DNA of 64,000 nt from Rhodoferax potami (GCF_032193805.1 NZ_JAVBIK010000001.1:434001-498000), one strand, 5' to 3'. Positions 38,771-47,692 are shown, counted from the first letter of the stretch. Numbers and translations are program-made. Notes: generated by a model not told the origin, from the letters alone.

Positions 38771-39589
38771 ATGTTCAAACTGCCTGAATTCCCCCTCTAC
38801 TTCACGCTGGCCGACAAGGCTGGCTGGTGGCTGCTGCGCATCGTGTGTGTGCTGGTGCTGGGCTACTTGCTGGCGCCGATTCTGGCCATCATTCCGCTGT
38901 CGTTTTCCAGCAGCTCGTTTTTGACCTACCCGATCCCTGGTTGGTCGACCAAGTGGTACAGCCACTTGTTCACCGCGCCCGAGTGGTCCAACGCCATGCG
39001 CAACAGCTTCATCGTGGCGCCCGCCGCCACCGTGATTGCCACCGTGCTGGGCACACTGGCCGCCGTGGGCTTGAGCCGCACCGAGTTCCGTTTCAAGGGC
39101 CTGCTCATGGCCTTCTTGATCGCGCCGATGGTGGTGCCGGTGATCGTGATCGGTGTGGCCACCTACCTGTATTTCGCGCCCCTGGGTCTGAGCGACAGCT
39201 ATGTGGGCCTGATTGCGGTGCACGCCGCCATGGGTGCGCCTTTTGTGCTGACCACGGTGCTGGCCACCCTGGCCAACTTCAACCACAACCTGGTGCGCGC
39301 CTCGCTGAGCCTTGGCGAGACACCGTTCAACACTTTCATGCGCGTCACATTGCCGGTGATTGCCCCGGGTGTGATTTCGGGCGCGCTATTCGCCTTTGCT
39401 ACCTCGTTTGACGAAGTGGTGGTGACCCTGTTCCTGGCTGGCGCTGAGCAGACCACCCTGCCGCGCCAGATGTTCACCGGCATCCGCGAAAACATCTCGC
39501 CCACGATTGCAGCGGTGGCTACCTTGCTGATCCTGTTCACCACCGCCATGTTGCTGGTGCTGGAATGGCTGCGCGGCCGCAAAGCCTGA
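38771..39589 (+). CDS. ABC transporter permease, PotC-like
   Basis: The 272-aa permease has six membrane segments and the EAA motif LVRASLSLGETPFNTFMRVTLP. The LIAPMVVPVIVIGVATYL and FATSFDEVVVTLFLAG segments match PotC-type subunits. It forms the heterodimeric channel with the preceding permease. The ureohydrolase gene begins 17 bp later, so catabolism and transport are in one operon. Confidence 0.92.
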   Translation: MFKLPEFPLYFTLADKAGWWLLRIVCVLVLGYLLAPILAIIPLSFSSSSFLTYPIPGWSTKWYSHLFTAPEWSNAMRNSFIVAPAATVIATVLGTLAAVGLSRTEFRFKGLLMAFLIAPMVVPVIVIGVATYLYFAPLGLSDSYVGLIAVHAAMGAPFVLTTVLATLANFNHNLVRASLSLGETPFNTFMRVTLPVIAPGVISGALFAFATSFDEVVVTLFLAGAEQTTLPRQMFTGIRENISPTIAAVATLLILFTTAMLLVLEWLRGRKA

Positions 39590-39606
39590 CCCTGAGCCCC
39601 AACCGT

Positions 39607-40551
39607 ATGGATTTGAACCAACCTCTCTCCGGCAATGCCATGCCGCGCTTCGGCGGCATCGCAAGCATGATGCGCCTACCGGTTGCCGCATCCGCCCAAG
39701 GGCTGAATGCGGCTTTCATCGGTGTGCCGCTGGACATCGGCACCAGCCACCGCCCGGGGGCACGTTTCGGCCCGCGCCAGATCCGTGCCGAGTCCTGCCT
39801 GCTGCGCCCTTACAACATGGCCACCGGCGCCGCCCCGTTTGATGCCCTGCAAGTGGCGGATCTGGGCGATGTGCCCATCAACACCTACTCCCTGCTGAAG
39901 TCCGTAGACATCATTAAGGCCTATTACTCCGAGGTGTTGGGCCACGGCTGCATACCACTCACCCTAGGTGGGGACCACACCATTGCGCTACCCATTCTGC
40001 GGGCCATGGCAGCCCAACACGGTCCGGTGGCGATGGTGCATGTGGATGCGCACGCCGACGTGAATGAAGACATGTTCGGCGAGCGCATTGCGCACGGCAC
40101 CCCCTTCCGCCGCGCGGTGGAAGAGGGCCTGCTCGATTGCAGCAAGGTCACCCAGATTGGCTTGCGCGGCACCGGCTACGCGGCCGATGATTTCGATTGG
40201 CCGCGCCGCCAAGGCTTTACGCTAGTGCCCGCCCACGAGGTGTGGCACCACTCCTTGGCCCCGGTGATGGAGCAAGTGCGCCAGCGCGTGGGCAACACCC
40301 CCTGCTACCTGAGCTTTGACATTGACGGCATTGACCCTGCCTACGCCGGCGGTACCGGGACGCCGGAAATCGGCGGGCTGACCGTGCCCCAGGCGCTGGA
40401 GATCATCCGGGGTTGCCGTGGGCTTAATATTGTTGGGGCAGACTTAGTGGAGGTATCACCGCCCTACGACACAACCGGCAACACCGCCTTGCTAGGGGCC
40501 AACCTGTTGTACGAGATGCTGTGTGTGCTACCCGGGGTGCCGGTGCGCTGA
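39607..40551 (+). CDS. gbuA: Agmatinase-family ureohydrolase, probably guanidinobutyrase
   Basis: The 314-aa manganese enzyme has the ureohydrolase ligands in LGGDHTIALP, VHVDAHADVNEDMFGE and SFDIDGIDPAYAGGTGTPE. Agmatinases (SpeB) make putrescine; guanidinobutyrases make GABA, both releasing urea. The N-terminal MPRFGGIA, GTRFGPRQ-like ARFGPRQIRAES, and the end DTTGNTALLGANLLYEMLCVLPG resemble my memory of Pseudomonas GbuA very closely. With gabT and gabD in the same operon, conversion of 4-guanidinobutyrate to GABA is the likely step. A generic family call would be speB. ATG 39607 is used; ribosome site is weak. Confidence 0.85.
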   Translation: MDLNQPLSGNAMPRFGGIASMMRLPVAASAQGLNAAFIGVPLDIGTSHRPGARFGPRQIRAESCLLRPYNMATGAAPFDALQVADLGDVPINTYSLLKSVDIIKAYYSEVLGHGCIPLTLGGDHTIALPILRAMAAQHGPVAMVHVDAHADVNEDMFGERIAHGTPFRRAVEEGLLDCSKVTQIGLRGTGYAADDFDWPRRQGFTLVPAHEVWHHSLAPVMEQVRQRVGNTPCYLSFDIDGIDPAYAGGTGTPEIGGLTVPQALEIIRGCRGLNIVGADLVEVSPPYDTTGNTALLGANLLYEMLCVLPGVPVR

Positions 40552-40570
40552 CTGCCGGCTACACACCTGA

Positions 40571-40630
40571 ATTTGCTACGTTTTTCATAGCTACTCGCGC
40601 AGGTTTTATGTGCGCTAGCAGCCCATTTTG
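40571..40630 (+). repeat. Short interspersed hairpin repeat, copy B
   Basis: It lies in the 100-bp gap between the ureohydrolase and gabD. It reads ATTTGCTACGTTTTTCATAG, then CTACTCGCGCA and TGCGCTAGCAGCCC, ending in ATTTTG. The arms CTACTCGCGCA and TGCGCTAGCAG can pair. It may modulate transcription between the two genes. Confidence 0.75.
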
Positions 40631-40651
40631 TTTGAATTTTGAGGAGACACC

Positions 40652-42124
40652 ATGTCCACATCGCCGCTTTCCCTGTTGAAAGACCCCAGCCTGCTCAAGA
40701 CCGATGCGCTGATCAATGGCCAATGGGTCAAGGGAGCCAGTCGCTTTGCGGTGACCGATCCGTCCAACGGCCAGCACCTCGCCGATGTGGCCAACCTCGG
40801 TGCCGCAGACGCGGAAGCCGCCATCGCCGCCGCCAACGCCGCTTGGCCCGCCTGGAAAAGCAAGACTGCCAAAGAGCGCAGCATCATCCTGCGCAAGTGG
40901 TTTGATTTGCTGATGGCCAACCAGGAAGACCTGGCCCGCATCATGACCGCCGAGCAAGGCAAGCCGTTTGCCGAGGCCAAGGGCGAAATTGCCTATGGCG
41001 CCAGCTTTGTGGAGTGGTTTGCCGAAGAAGCCAAGCGCGTCAACGGCGAGACCCTGCCCCAGTTCGACAACAACCGCCGCCTGATGGTCATCAAGCAGCC
41101 CATCGGCGTGTGCGCAGCTATCACACCGTGGAACTTCCCGCTGGCCATGATCACCCGCAAGGTGGCGCCTGCGCTTGCCGCCGGTTGCCCGGTCATCATC
41201 AAGCCCGCGGAACTCACCCCGCTGACTGCGCTGGCAGCCGCCGAGTTGGCCATCCGCGCCGGCATTCCGGCCGGTGTGCTCAACATGATCACCGCCGACA
41301 GCGACCAGTCGATTGCCGTGGGCAAGGTCATTTGCGCGAGCGATGTGGTGCGCCACTTGAGCTTCACCGGCTCCACCGAAGTGGGCCGCATCCTGATGGC
41401 GCAAAGCGCGCCTACGGTCAAAAAGCTGTCGTTGGAATTGGGTGGCAATGCCCCCTTCATCGTATTCGACGACGCCGATGTGGACTCTGCGGTCGAAGGC
41501 GCTCTGGCCAGCAAGTACCGCAACGCCGGCCAAACCTGCGTGTGCGCCAACCGCTTCTATGTGCAAGCCGGCGTGTACGACCAATTCGTGGCCAAGTTCA
41601 GCGCCAAGGTCAAGGCCATGAAGGTCGGCAACGGCTTTGAAGACGGCGTGGTGCAAGGTCCGCTGATCGAAGACGCGGCCATCGAAAAGGTCAAACGCCA
41701 CGTGGCAGACGCTGTGGCCAAGGGCGGCAAGGTAGAAACCGGCGGCAACGCCCTGCAAGGCCAGTTCTTTGAGCCTACCGTGGTGTCCGGCGCTACTGCT
41801 GACATGCTGTGCGCCCGCGAAGAAACCTTCGGCCCTTTCGCCCCGGTGTTCAAGTTCACCACCGAGCAAGAAGCCATTGATGCGGCCAACGCCACCGAAT
41901 TCGGCCTGGCCAGCTATTTCTACAGCCGCGACATCGGCCGCATCTACCGTGTCGGCGAAGCGCTGGAGTACGGCATGGTGGGCGTGAACGTGGGCATTCT
42001 GGCCACCGAACACGTGCCTTTCGGCGGCGTCAAGCAATCCGGCCTCGGCCGCGAGGGCTCGCACTTTGGCATGGACGACTACATCGAAGTCAAGTACCTC
42101 TGCCTGGGCGACATCCTCAAATAA
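40652..42124 (+). CDS. gabD: NAD(P)-dependent succinate-semialdehyde dehydrogenase
   Basis: The 490-aa aldehyde dehydrogenase oxidises succinate semialdehyde to succinate, the last step of the GABA route. Catalytic Glu262 is in LELGGNAPFIVF and Cys296 in GQTCVCANRF; KPAELTPLTALAAAELA and SFTGSTEVGRILM are the cofactor regions. Length is normal for GabD. GAGGAG precedes ATG 40652. It closes the gab island and is followed by a terminator at 42143-42168. Confidence 0.95.
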   Translation: MSTSPLSLLKDPSLLKTDALINGQWVKGASRFAVTDPSNGQHLADVANLGAADAEAAIAAANAAWPAWKSKTAKERSIILRKWFDLLMANQEDLARIMTAEQGKPFAEAKGEIAYGASFVEWFAEEAKRVNGETLPQFDNNRRLMVIKQPIGVCAAITPWNFPLAMITRKVAPALAAGCPVIIKPAELTPLTALAAAELAIRAGIPAGVLNMITADSDQSIAVGKVICASDVVRHLSFTGSTEVGRILMAQSAPTVKKLSLELGGNAPFIVFDDADVDSAVEGALASKYRNAGQTCVCANRFYVQAGVYDQFVAKFSAKVKAMKVGNGFEDGVVQGPLIEDAAIEKVKRHVADAVAKGGKVETGGNALQGQFFEPTVVSGATADMLCAREETFGPFAPVFKFTTEQEAIDAANATEFGLASYFYSRDIGRIYRVGEALEYGMVGVNVGILATEHVPFGGVKQSGLGREGSHFGMDDYIEVKYLCLGDILK

Positions 42125-42142
42125 GCCCGCACCCGCATGCTT

Positions 42143-42168
42143 AAAAAGCGCCTTTCGCGGCTTTTTTT
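42143..42168 (+). terminator. Intrinsic terminator after gabD
   Basis: AAAAAGC pairs with GCTTTTT around a small GC-rich, slightly bulged loop, followed by extra T residues. It separates the gab island from the efflux operon. Confidence 0.75.
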
Positions 42169-42199
42169 CGCCCATTCCATTGCCCATGCAATATCAGCC

Positions 42200-42228
42200 T
42201 TGACAATATTTGCTTAGGCAAATAATAT
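42200..42228 (+). promoter_or_regulatory. Near-consensus sigma-70 promoter with MarR-type palindrome in the spacer
   Basis: TTGACA (42200-42205), a 17-bp spacer and TAATAT (42223-42228) form a very strong promoter. Within it TATTTGC-TTAG-GCAAATA (42207-42224) is a perfect inverted repeat, a plausible operator for the MarR protein encoded just downstream. The -10 ends only 7 bp before the ATG at 42236. Confidence 0.85.
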
Positions 42229-42235
42229 TCGGGCC

Positions 42236-42745
42236 ATGCACCATATCTCCCCTTCGTTTTACAGCCCCGAAAGCTATCGGCCGGAAGACAGCATCGGTTA
42301 CCTGATGCGCAGCATCCTCTCGCACGTGGCCCAGTCGGTGGAGCACCAGCTCGCCCACACCGACCTGACCAACGCACAGTGGATTCCGCTTTTCAAGCTC
42401 TACAACAAGCAAGCGTCCACCGTAGCCGAACTGGCCCGCGCCTGCGAGCTCGACAACGGCGCCACCACCCGCCTGCTCGACCGAATGGAGGCCAAAGGCC
42501 TGGTTCAGCGCGTGCGCTCCGAGCAAGACCGCCGGGTCGTCAACATCCAGCTCACGCCTGCCGGTACGCAAGCCGCGGCCGACATTCCCCAGGTGCTGTG
42601 CGAGGTGCAAAACACCCACCTTGACGGTTTCAACGCTGAGGAATTCGAGAACCTTAAGGGCTATCTGCGCCGCATTCTGGACAACGCCCAACGCATCAAG
42701 GCAGCCAACAGCGCTGCAGTGAGCGCCCCCTCTACCGACCGCTAA
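42236..42745 (+). CDS. MarR family transcriptional regulator
   Basis: The 169-aa protein has a MarR winged helix (~40-125) with VAELARACELDNGATTRLLDRMEAKGLV as the recognition region (quoted in part as ELARACELDNGATTRLLD) and the wing RVRSEQDRRVVNIQLT. MarR regulators repress efflux genes and release DNA when bound by a drug or phenolic ligand. It is the first gene of the efflux operon, 7 bp before the OMF gene. The strong promoter and palindrome at 42200-42228 imply autorepression. An in-frame ATG at 42305 is an alternative start. Confidence 0.92.
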   Translation: MHHISPSFYSPESYRPEDSIGYLMRSILSHVAQSVEHQLAHTDLTNAQWIPLFKLYNKQASTVAELARACELDNGATTRLLDRMEAKGLVQRVRSEQDRRVVNIQLTPAGTQAAADIPQVLCEVQNTHLDGFNAEEFENLKGYLRRILDNAQRIKAANSAAVSAPSTDR

Positions 42746-42752
42746 GCACCCC

Positions 42753-44252
42753 ATGCAAGACACCAACTCCCTCACATCCCCGGTACTGCGCTGGAGCCGG
42801 TTTGCGCTTAGCGCGGTGGCCATTGCGTCTTTGAGCGCGTGTGCCAACTTCTCGGGCATCTTTTCGCAAGCCACGCCGGTTGCTGCGCAGCAAGCCGGCT
42901 TGTCTACCCAAGCTATTCCGGCGGACAGCGTCGCGCTGGACAGCCAGTGGTGGAAAGCCTACGGCGATGAGCAACTCAACCAGCTGGTCGCCCAAGCCTT
43001 GGCCAACAACCCCAACCTGCGCGTGGCCCAGGCCCGTGTGCTGCGCGTGCAGGCCGGAATCGACAACGCCAACGCCTCCGGCGCACCGCAATTGAACGCA
43101 GGGCTGGATGCCTCCCGCCAGCTCTACACCCGCAACGGCTTGGTGCCCGCACCGATTGCTGGCAGCGAGCGCGAGATCGCCACGCTGCAAATGAGCGGCA
43201 GCTGGGAGCTGGACCTGTTCGGCAAGAACCGGGCTGCGCTGGATGCTGCCATCGGCCAAAGCCGCGCTGCTCAAGCCGACGCCCAGGCAGCCCGCATGCT
43301 GTTGGCCAGCAATGTGGCTCGCAGCTACTTCCAGTGGCTGCGGGTGCAAGGTCAACTCGAAGTGGCCCAGCGCACCCTGGCCCAGCGCGAGCAAACCCGC
43401 CAGCTGGTCCGCGACCGCCTGCAAGCCGGCCTGGACACCCAGCTCGAACTCCAGCAAAGCGAAAGCGGACTGCCTGATGCCCGCTTCCAAATCGAAGCCC
43501 TGAAAGAGCAGGAAGCTTTGCTCCTCAATGCCCTCGCCGCCTTGACTGGGCAACAAAATACGCCTCTAGCGCTCACCAAATATGCGCCAGAAGCTATCAA
43601 TTCCATAGCGGCCGCACAAACCAAAGTGCAGTCGGTGCCGATGGACCTGCTGGGCCGGCGTGCCGACGTGGTCGCCGCCCGCTGGCGGGTAGAGGCTGCC
43701 ACCCGCGATGTGGATAACGCCAAAACCCTGTTCTACCCCAACATCAACCTGACCGCGTTTGCCGGCTTCTCGAGCATCGGCTTTGACAAGCTGGTGCAAA
43801 GCAGCAGCGCCCAATGGGGCGTGGGCCCAGCCATTCGCCTGCCCTTGTTTGAAGGCGGCCGCCTGCGCGCCAACCTCAAAGGCAAAACCGCCGACCTGGA
43901 CGCCGCCATTGAGACCTATAACGCCGCAGTCGTCGACGCAGTGCACGATGTGGCCGACCAGCTTACCTCCACCAAAGCCATTGAGCGCCAGCAGGCCGAG
44001 CAACAAGCCGCCCAGCGATCTGCCGAGGCCGCCTACGCCATTGCCGTGCAGCGGTACGAAGCGGGCTTGGGCAACTACCTGAACGTGCTCAACGCCGAAA
44101 CCGCCGTGCTGGCCCAGCGCAAGCTGGCCGTGGACCTGGCGGCCCGCAGCGTGGACACACAGATCCAGCTGATCCGCGCGCTGGGTGGCGGCTTTACCGA
44201 CACCGACAACACAGCAGCCAACGCACAGACGAGCGACGTAGTGGCGCGCTAA
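42753..44252 (+). CDS. Outer-membrane efflux channel (NodT/OMF family lipoprotein)
   Basis: The 499-aa protein has a lipoprotein signal (ASLSACANF), so it is lipid-anchored. The two tandem OMF repeats contain NPNLRVAQARVLRVQAGI with WELDLFGKNRAALDAA, and RADVVAARWRVEAATRDVDNA with FEGGRLRANLKGKTADLDA. It forms the outer-membrane exit of the tripartite pump with the HlyD- and EmrB-like proteins. Residues ~268-287 are encoded by copy F of the repeat, inserted between ALTGQ and LLGRR, where other OMF proteins have a short loop. Confidence 0.93.
   Translation: MQDTNSLTSPVLRWSRFALSAVAIASLSACANFSGIFSQATPVAAQQAGLSTQAIPADSVALDSQWWKAYGDEQLNQLVAQALANNPNLRVAQARVLRVQAGIDNANASGAPQLNAGLDASRQLYTRNGLVPAPIAGSEREIATLQMSGSWELDLFGKNRAALDAAIGQSRAAQADAQAARMLLASNVARSYFQWLRVQGQLEVAQRTLAQREQTRQLVRDRLQAGLDTQLELQQSESGLPDARFQIEALKEQEALLLNALAALTGQQNTPLALTKYAPEAINSIAAAQTKVQSVPMDLLGRRADVVAARWRVEAATRDVDNAKTLFYPNINLTAFAGFSSIGFDKLVQSSSAQWGVGPAIRLPLFEGGRLRANLKGKTADLDAAIETYNAAVVDAVHDVADQLTSTKAIERQQAEQQAAQRSAEAAYAIAVQRYEAGLGNYLNVLNAETAVLAQRKLAVDLAARSVDTQIQLIRALGGGFTDTDNTAANAQTSDVVAR
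43554..43611 (-). repeat. Short interspersed hairpin repeat, copy F (in frame within the OMF gene)
   Basis: On the minus strand it runs CCGCTATGGAATTGATAGCT, TCTGGCGCATATTT, GAGCGCTAGAGGCG, and TATTTTG. The match to copies B and E is good. About 20 codons of the efflux gene come from it, with the frame intact. Confidence 0.7.
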
Positions 44253-44305
44253 GCACTCACTACGGCCCCACCCAACACGCACTGAACCTGATTGAAAGAA
44301 ACACC

Positions 44306-45571
44306 ATGAGCACTTCTTCCACCCCCACCGTCGCCCCGGCCGCCACTCCCGCCGGCAACCCTGCACGCAAAAAAGCGCTGACCGTTCTCTCCATCGTCGT
44401 CCTGCTGGGTCTGGCCTATGGCGGCTTCGGCTGCTTTGGTGCTCGCCACTCGGAAGAAACTGACAACGCCTATGTGCAAGGCAACGTGATCCAAATCACC
44501 CCCCAAGTGGGCGGCACTGTCACTGCCATCATGGCGGACGACACCGACTTCGTGAAAGCCGGCCAAGCGCTGGTGAAGTTAGACCCGGCCGATGCCAAAG
44601 TGGCGCTCGACCAAGCCGAGGCCAACCTGGCCCAAGCGGTGCGCCAGGTGCGCACGCTGTATGCCAACAACGGCACCTTGTCCGCCCAGGTCACGCTGCG
44701 TGAGTCCGATATCGCCCGCGCACAGACCGACATCGCCCGTGCCACCGACGACCTGAACCGCCGCCAGGCACTGGCCGGCAACGGCGCCGTGTCCAAGGAA
44801 GAACTCAACCACGCCAAGTCGCAACTCACCACCGCCCAGAACGCCCTGTCCGCCGCCCAGGCGGGTGTGGCTGCTGCGCGTGAGCAGCTCTCCAGCAACC
44901 AGACCCTGACCGAAGGCACCAATGTAGAAAGCCACCCGAGCGTGGTGGCCGCATCCGCCAAGGTGCGCGAGGCCTTCCTCGCCCTGCACCGCGCCGAGCT
45001 GCCCGCGCCCGTGGACGGCTACGTGGCCAAGCGCACGGTGCAGCTGGGCCAGCGCGTGGCAGCTGGTGCTCCCTTGATGGCCATCATCCCGCTGAATCAG
45101 TTGTGGGTGGATGCCAACTTCAAGGAAGTGCAGCTGCGCAACATCCGCATCGGCCAGCCAGTCAAACTCACCGCCGACCTGTACGGCAAAAAGATGGAAT
45201 ACAAAGGTACGGTCGCCGGTTTGGGTGCCGGCACTGGTGCCGCCTTCTCGCTGCTGCCAGCCCAGAATGCCACCGGCAACTGGATCAAGGTGGTACAGCG
45301 CGTGCCGGTGCGGGTGGCGCTGGATGCTGAGCAACTGGCCCAGAACCCGCTGCGCGTAGGCCTCTCGATGGAAGCCACGGTGGACGTGACCGACCAGAGC
45401 GGCAAGTCCTTGGCCGATGCGCCCCGCGCCGCCTCGGTGACCCAAACCGATGTGTACACCGTGTTGGACCAGCAAGCCAACGCCGAAGTGCGCAAAGTGA
45501 TTGCCGCCAACCTCGGCCGTGGCGCCAAGACCAACGTCCATGCCGCCGCCAAGGCCGGCGAAGGCGTGTGA
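44306..45571 (+). CDS. HlyD/EmrA-family membrane fusion protein
   Basis: The 421-aa periplasmic adaptor has one N-terminal membrane anchor (~25-45, TVLSIVVLLGLAYGGFG), a lipoyl-like half near TDNAYVQGNVIQITPQVGG and a long coiled-coil hairpin (~100-215). The second half starts at PAPVDGYVAKRTVQLGQRV. This organisation bridges the EmrB-type transporter to the OMF channel. The end of the protein is Ala/Lys-rich. It lies between the OMF and MFS genes in the operon. Confidence 0.93.
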   Translation: MSTSSTPTVAPAATPAGNPARKKALTVLSIVVLLGLAYGGFGCFGARHSEETDNAYVQGNVIQITPQVGGTVTAIMADDTDFVKAGQALVKLDPADAKVALDQAEANLAQAVRQVRTLYANNGTLSAQVTLRESDIARAQTDIARATDDLNRRQALAGNGAVSKEELNHAKSQLTTAQNALSAAQAGVAAAREQLSSNQTLTEGTNVESHPSVVAASAKVREAFLALHRAELPAPVDGYVAKRTVQLGQRVAAGAPLMAIIPLNQLWVDANFKEVQLRNIRIGQPVKLTADLYGKKMEYKGTVAGLGAGTGAAFSLLPAQNATGNWIKVVQRVPVRVALDAEQLAQNPLRVGLSMEATVDVTDQSGKSLADAPRAASVTQTDVYTVLDQQANAEVRKVIAANLGRGAKTNVHAAAKAGEGV

Positions 45572-45578
45572 GCCATCC

Positions 45579-47141
45579 ATGAGCTCACCCGCCGCTTACT
45601 CTGCGCTGCCACCCCTGGAAGGGTCGGCGCGCCTGTGGGGCACGATTGCGCTGTCGGCCGCCACGTTCATGAACGTGCTGGACTCGTCCATTGCCAACGT
45701 GTCTTTACCGGCCATTGCCGGTGACCTCGGGGTCAGCTCCAGCCAGGGCACTTGGGTCATTACCAGCTTTGGCGTGGCCAACGCGATTGCCTTGCCGCTG
45801 ACCGGCTGGTTGTCGCAACGCTTCGGCCAAGTGCGGCTGTTTATCACCAGCGTGTTGTTGTTTGTGCTGTCCAGCTGGTTGTGCGGCATTGCGCCCAACA
45901 TGCCCTTTCTGATTGGTGCCCGCGCCCTGCAAGGCTTTGTGGCTGGCCCCATGATGCCGCTGGCGCAAACGCTGTTGCTCTCCAGCTATCCACCGGCCCT
46001 TGCGGGCTTGGCGATGGCGCTCTGGGCCATGACCACGCTGGTCGCCCCCGTGATGGGCCCGCTGCTGGGCGGCTGGATCACCGACAACGCGCACTGGGGG
46101 TGGATTTTCTTTATCAACGTGCCGATCGGCATCGTGGCGGGGTTCATCACCTGGAGCATCTTTCACAAGCGCGAAACGCAAACGCGCAAGCTGCCCATCG
46201 ACACCGTGGGCCTGGCCTTGCTGGTGATTGCAGTAACCGCGATTCAGATGATGTTGGACTTGGGCAAAGAGCTCGACTGGTTCCACTCCAACGAGATCAT
46301 TGCGCTGACCGTGCTATCGGTGGTGGCCTTCGCGTTTTTGATCGTGTGGGAGCTGACCGATGACCACCCGGTGGTCGATTTGAAGCTTTTCAAGGTCCGC
46401 AACTTCTTGACCGGCACCATCGCCATGTCAATTGCTTACGGCCTCTTCATGGGCAACATCGTGCTGCTGCCGCTGTGGCTGCAAAGCTTCATGGGCTACA
46501 CCGCCACCCAGGCCGGCATGCTGATGGCGCCAGTGGGTTTGTTTGCGATCATCCTGTCGCCCATCATCGGCAAGAACATCACCAAGTTCGACACCCGCCG
46601 CTTGGCGACGCTGGCCTTCCTGGTGTTTGCGCTGGTGCTCTGGATGCGTTCGCACTTCAGCACACTCTCGGACTTCAACACCATGATGATTCCGACGCTG
46701 ATCCAGGGCATTGCGCTCGCGCTGTTTTTCATTCCGCTGACCAGCATCATTCTGGGCGGTTTGCCGGGCGACAAGATTGCGTCCGCCTCGGGCCTGAGCA
46801 GCTTCTGCCGGGTGCTGTTCGGCTCCTTTGGCACCTCGATCTCGGTCACGGTGTGGCAAGACCGCACCACCTTGCACCACGCCCAGCTGACCGAGATGAT
46901 CAACCGCGGCAGCACGGCATCTAACAGCGCCTTGGCGGGATTGAACGCATCCGGCCTGAGCACTGAGCAGGCCCTGAGCCAGATCAACCGCATGATCGAC
47001 CAGCAAGCCGCCACCCTGGCAGCCAATGATGTGTTCTACGCCTCGGCGGTGATCTTTGTGCTGTTAATTCCGCTGGTGTGGCTCTCCCGCCCGGCCAAGG
47101 GGGGCGCAGGCGCCTCGGAAGCAGCGGCCGGCGCACACTGA
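45579..47141 (+). CDS. EmrB/QacA-type MFS drug transporter (DHA2, 14 TM)
   Basis: The 520-aa protein has about 14 membrane segments. MFS motif A-like GWLSQRFGQVRLFI and the DHA2 signature FMNVLDSSIANVSLPAIAGDL are visible, along with GPLLGGWITDNAHWGWIFFINVP. It exports hydrophobic drugs or toxins using proton motive force, paired with the EmrA-like and OMF proteins. ATG 45579 lies just after the HlyD stop. A terminator follows at 47162-47189, closing the operon. Confidence 0.95.
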   Translation: MSSPAAYSALPPLEGSARLWGTIALSAATFMNVLDSSIANVSLPAIAGDLGVSSSQGTWVITSFGVANAIALPLTGWLSQRFGQVRLFITSVLLFVLSSWLCGIAPNMPFLIGARALQGFVAGPMMPLAQTLLLSSYPPALAGLAMALWAMTTLVAPVMGPLLGGWITDNAHWGWIFFINVPIGIVAGFITWSIFHKRETQTRKLPIDTVGLALLVIAVTAIQMMLDLGKELDWFHSNEIIALTVLSVVAFAFLIVWELTDDHPVVDLKLFKVRNFLTGTIAMSIAYGLFMGNIVLLPLWLQSFMGYTATQAGMLMAPVGLFAIILSPIIGKNITKFDTRRLATLAFLVFALVLWMRSHFSTLSDFNTMMIPTLIQGIALALFFIPLTSIILGGLPGDKIASASGLSSFCRVLFGSFGTSISVTVWQDRTTLHHAQLTEMINRGSTASNSALAGLNASGLSTEQALSQINRMIDQQAATLAANDVFYASAVIFVLLIPLVWLSRPAKGGAGASEAAAGAH

Positions 47142-47161
47142 TCACGCGCAATCTGCAGACG

Positions 47162-47189
47162 AAAAAACGGGGCCTTGGCCCCGTTTTTT
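47162..47189. terminator. Bidirectional intrinsic terminator after the efflux operon
   Basis: A 13-bp perfect stem (AAAAAACGGGGCC with GGCCCCGTTTTTT) around a TT loop. It also suits the minus-strand membrane protein gene ending at 47204. Confidence 0.95.
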
Positions 47190-47203
47190 ATGCAGCACGC
47201 TGA

Positions 47204-47692
47204 TCAGCTCAGCTCCGGCCCTTGCGGGTTGGTGGCGCGTGCGCTGCGGTTCACACCATTGTTCACCGACCAGGGAATAGACGCAGCCCGGTCCAGGGGC
47301 GCCACTTTGGTCAGCAAAGCCTGCCAGAAAAAGCCACTCTGAATTGCGATCACCGCAAACAGCATGTAGCTCTGTGAGCTGGAAGCCAACCACAGGTTGT
47401 ACACCGGCATAAACACAAAAGGCGACACCAGCAAAGGCAGGCCAATGCGCAAGGCCTGCATGGACTCCAGCCCCTTGCCGAGGTTGAAGAGGTCCCAGTA
47501 GTAATTGGTAAACATGCCCAGCACCATCCAGCAGCCCAAGTGCCATGCGTACACGATGGCGTGGTTGCGTGCCAGCATCAGCACCCAGGGTTGGGAACCC
47601 TCGTCGGCATTCATCACGAACACAATCAACACCCCGGTCGCAGCAAAGACCACGGCGTAAATGAACATCATCAACTTGAGCGCTCTGGACAT
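47204..47692 (-). CDS. Small integral membrane protein, unknown function
   Basis: The 162-aa protein has about four membrane segments (near residues 7-27, 40-62, 85-105 and 112-130), then a polar tail ending NPQGPELS. It has aromatic-rich loops (HLGCWMVLGMFTNYYWDLF). I do not recognise a family. Its 5' end faces scoB with a 53-bp gap on the same strand; the two could be cotranscribed. The ATG at 47692 is used. Confidence 0.65.
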   Translation of the reverse strand: MSRALKLMMFIYAVVFAATGVLIVFVMNADEGSQPWVLMLARNHAIVYAWHLGCWMVLGMFTNYYWDLFNLGKGLESMQALRIGLPLLVSPFVFMPVYNLWLASSSQSYMLFAVIAIQSGFFWQALLTKVAPLDRAASIPWSVNNGVNRSARATNPQGPELS

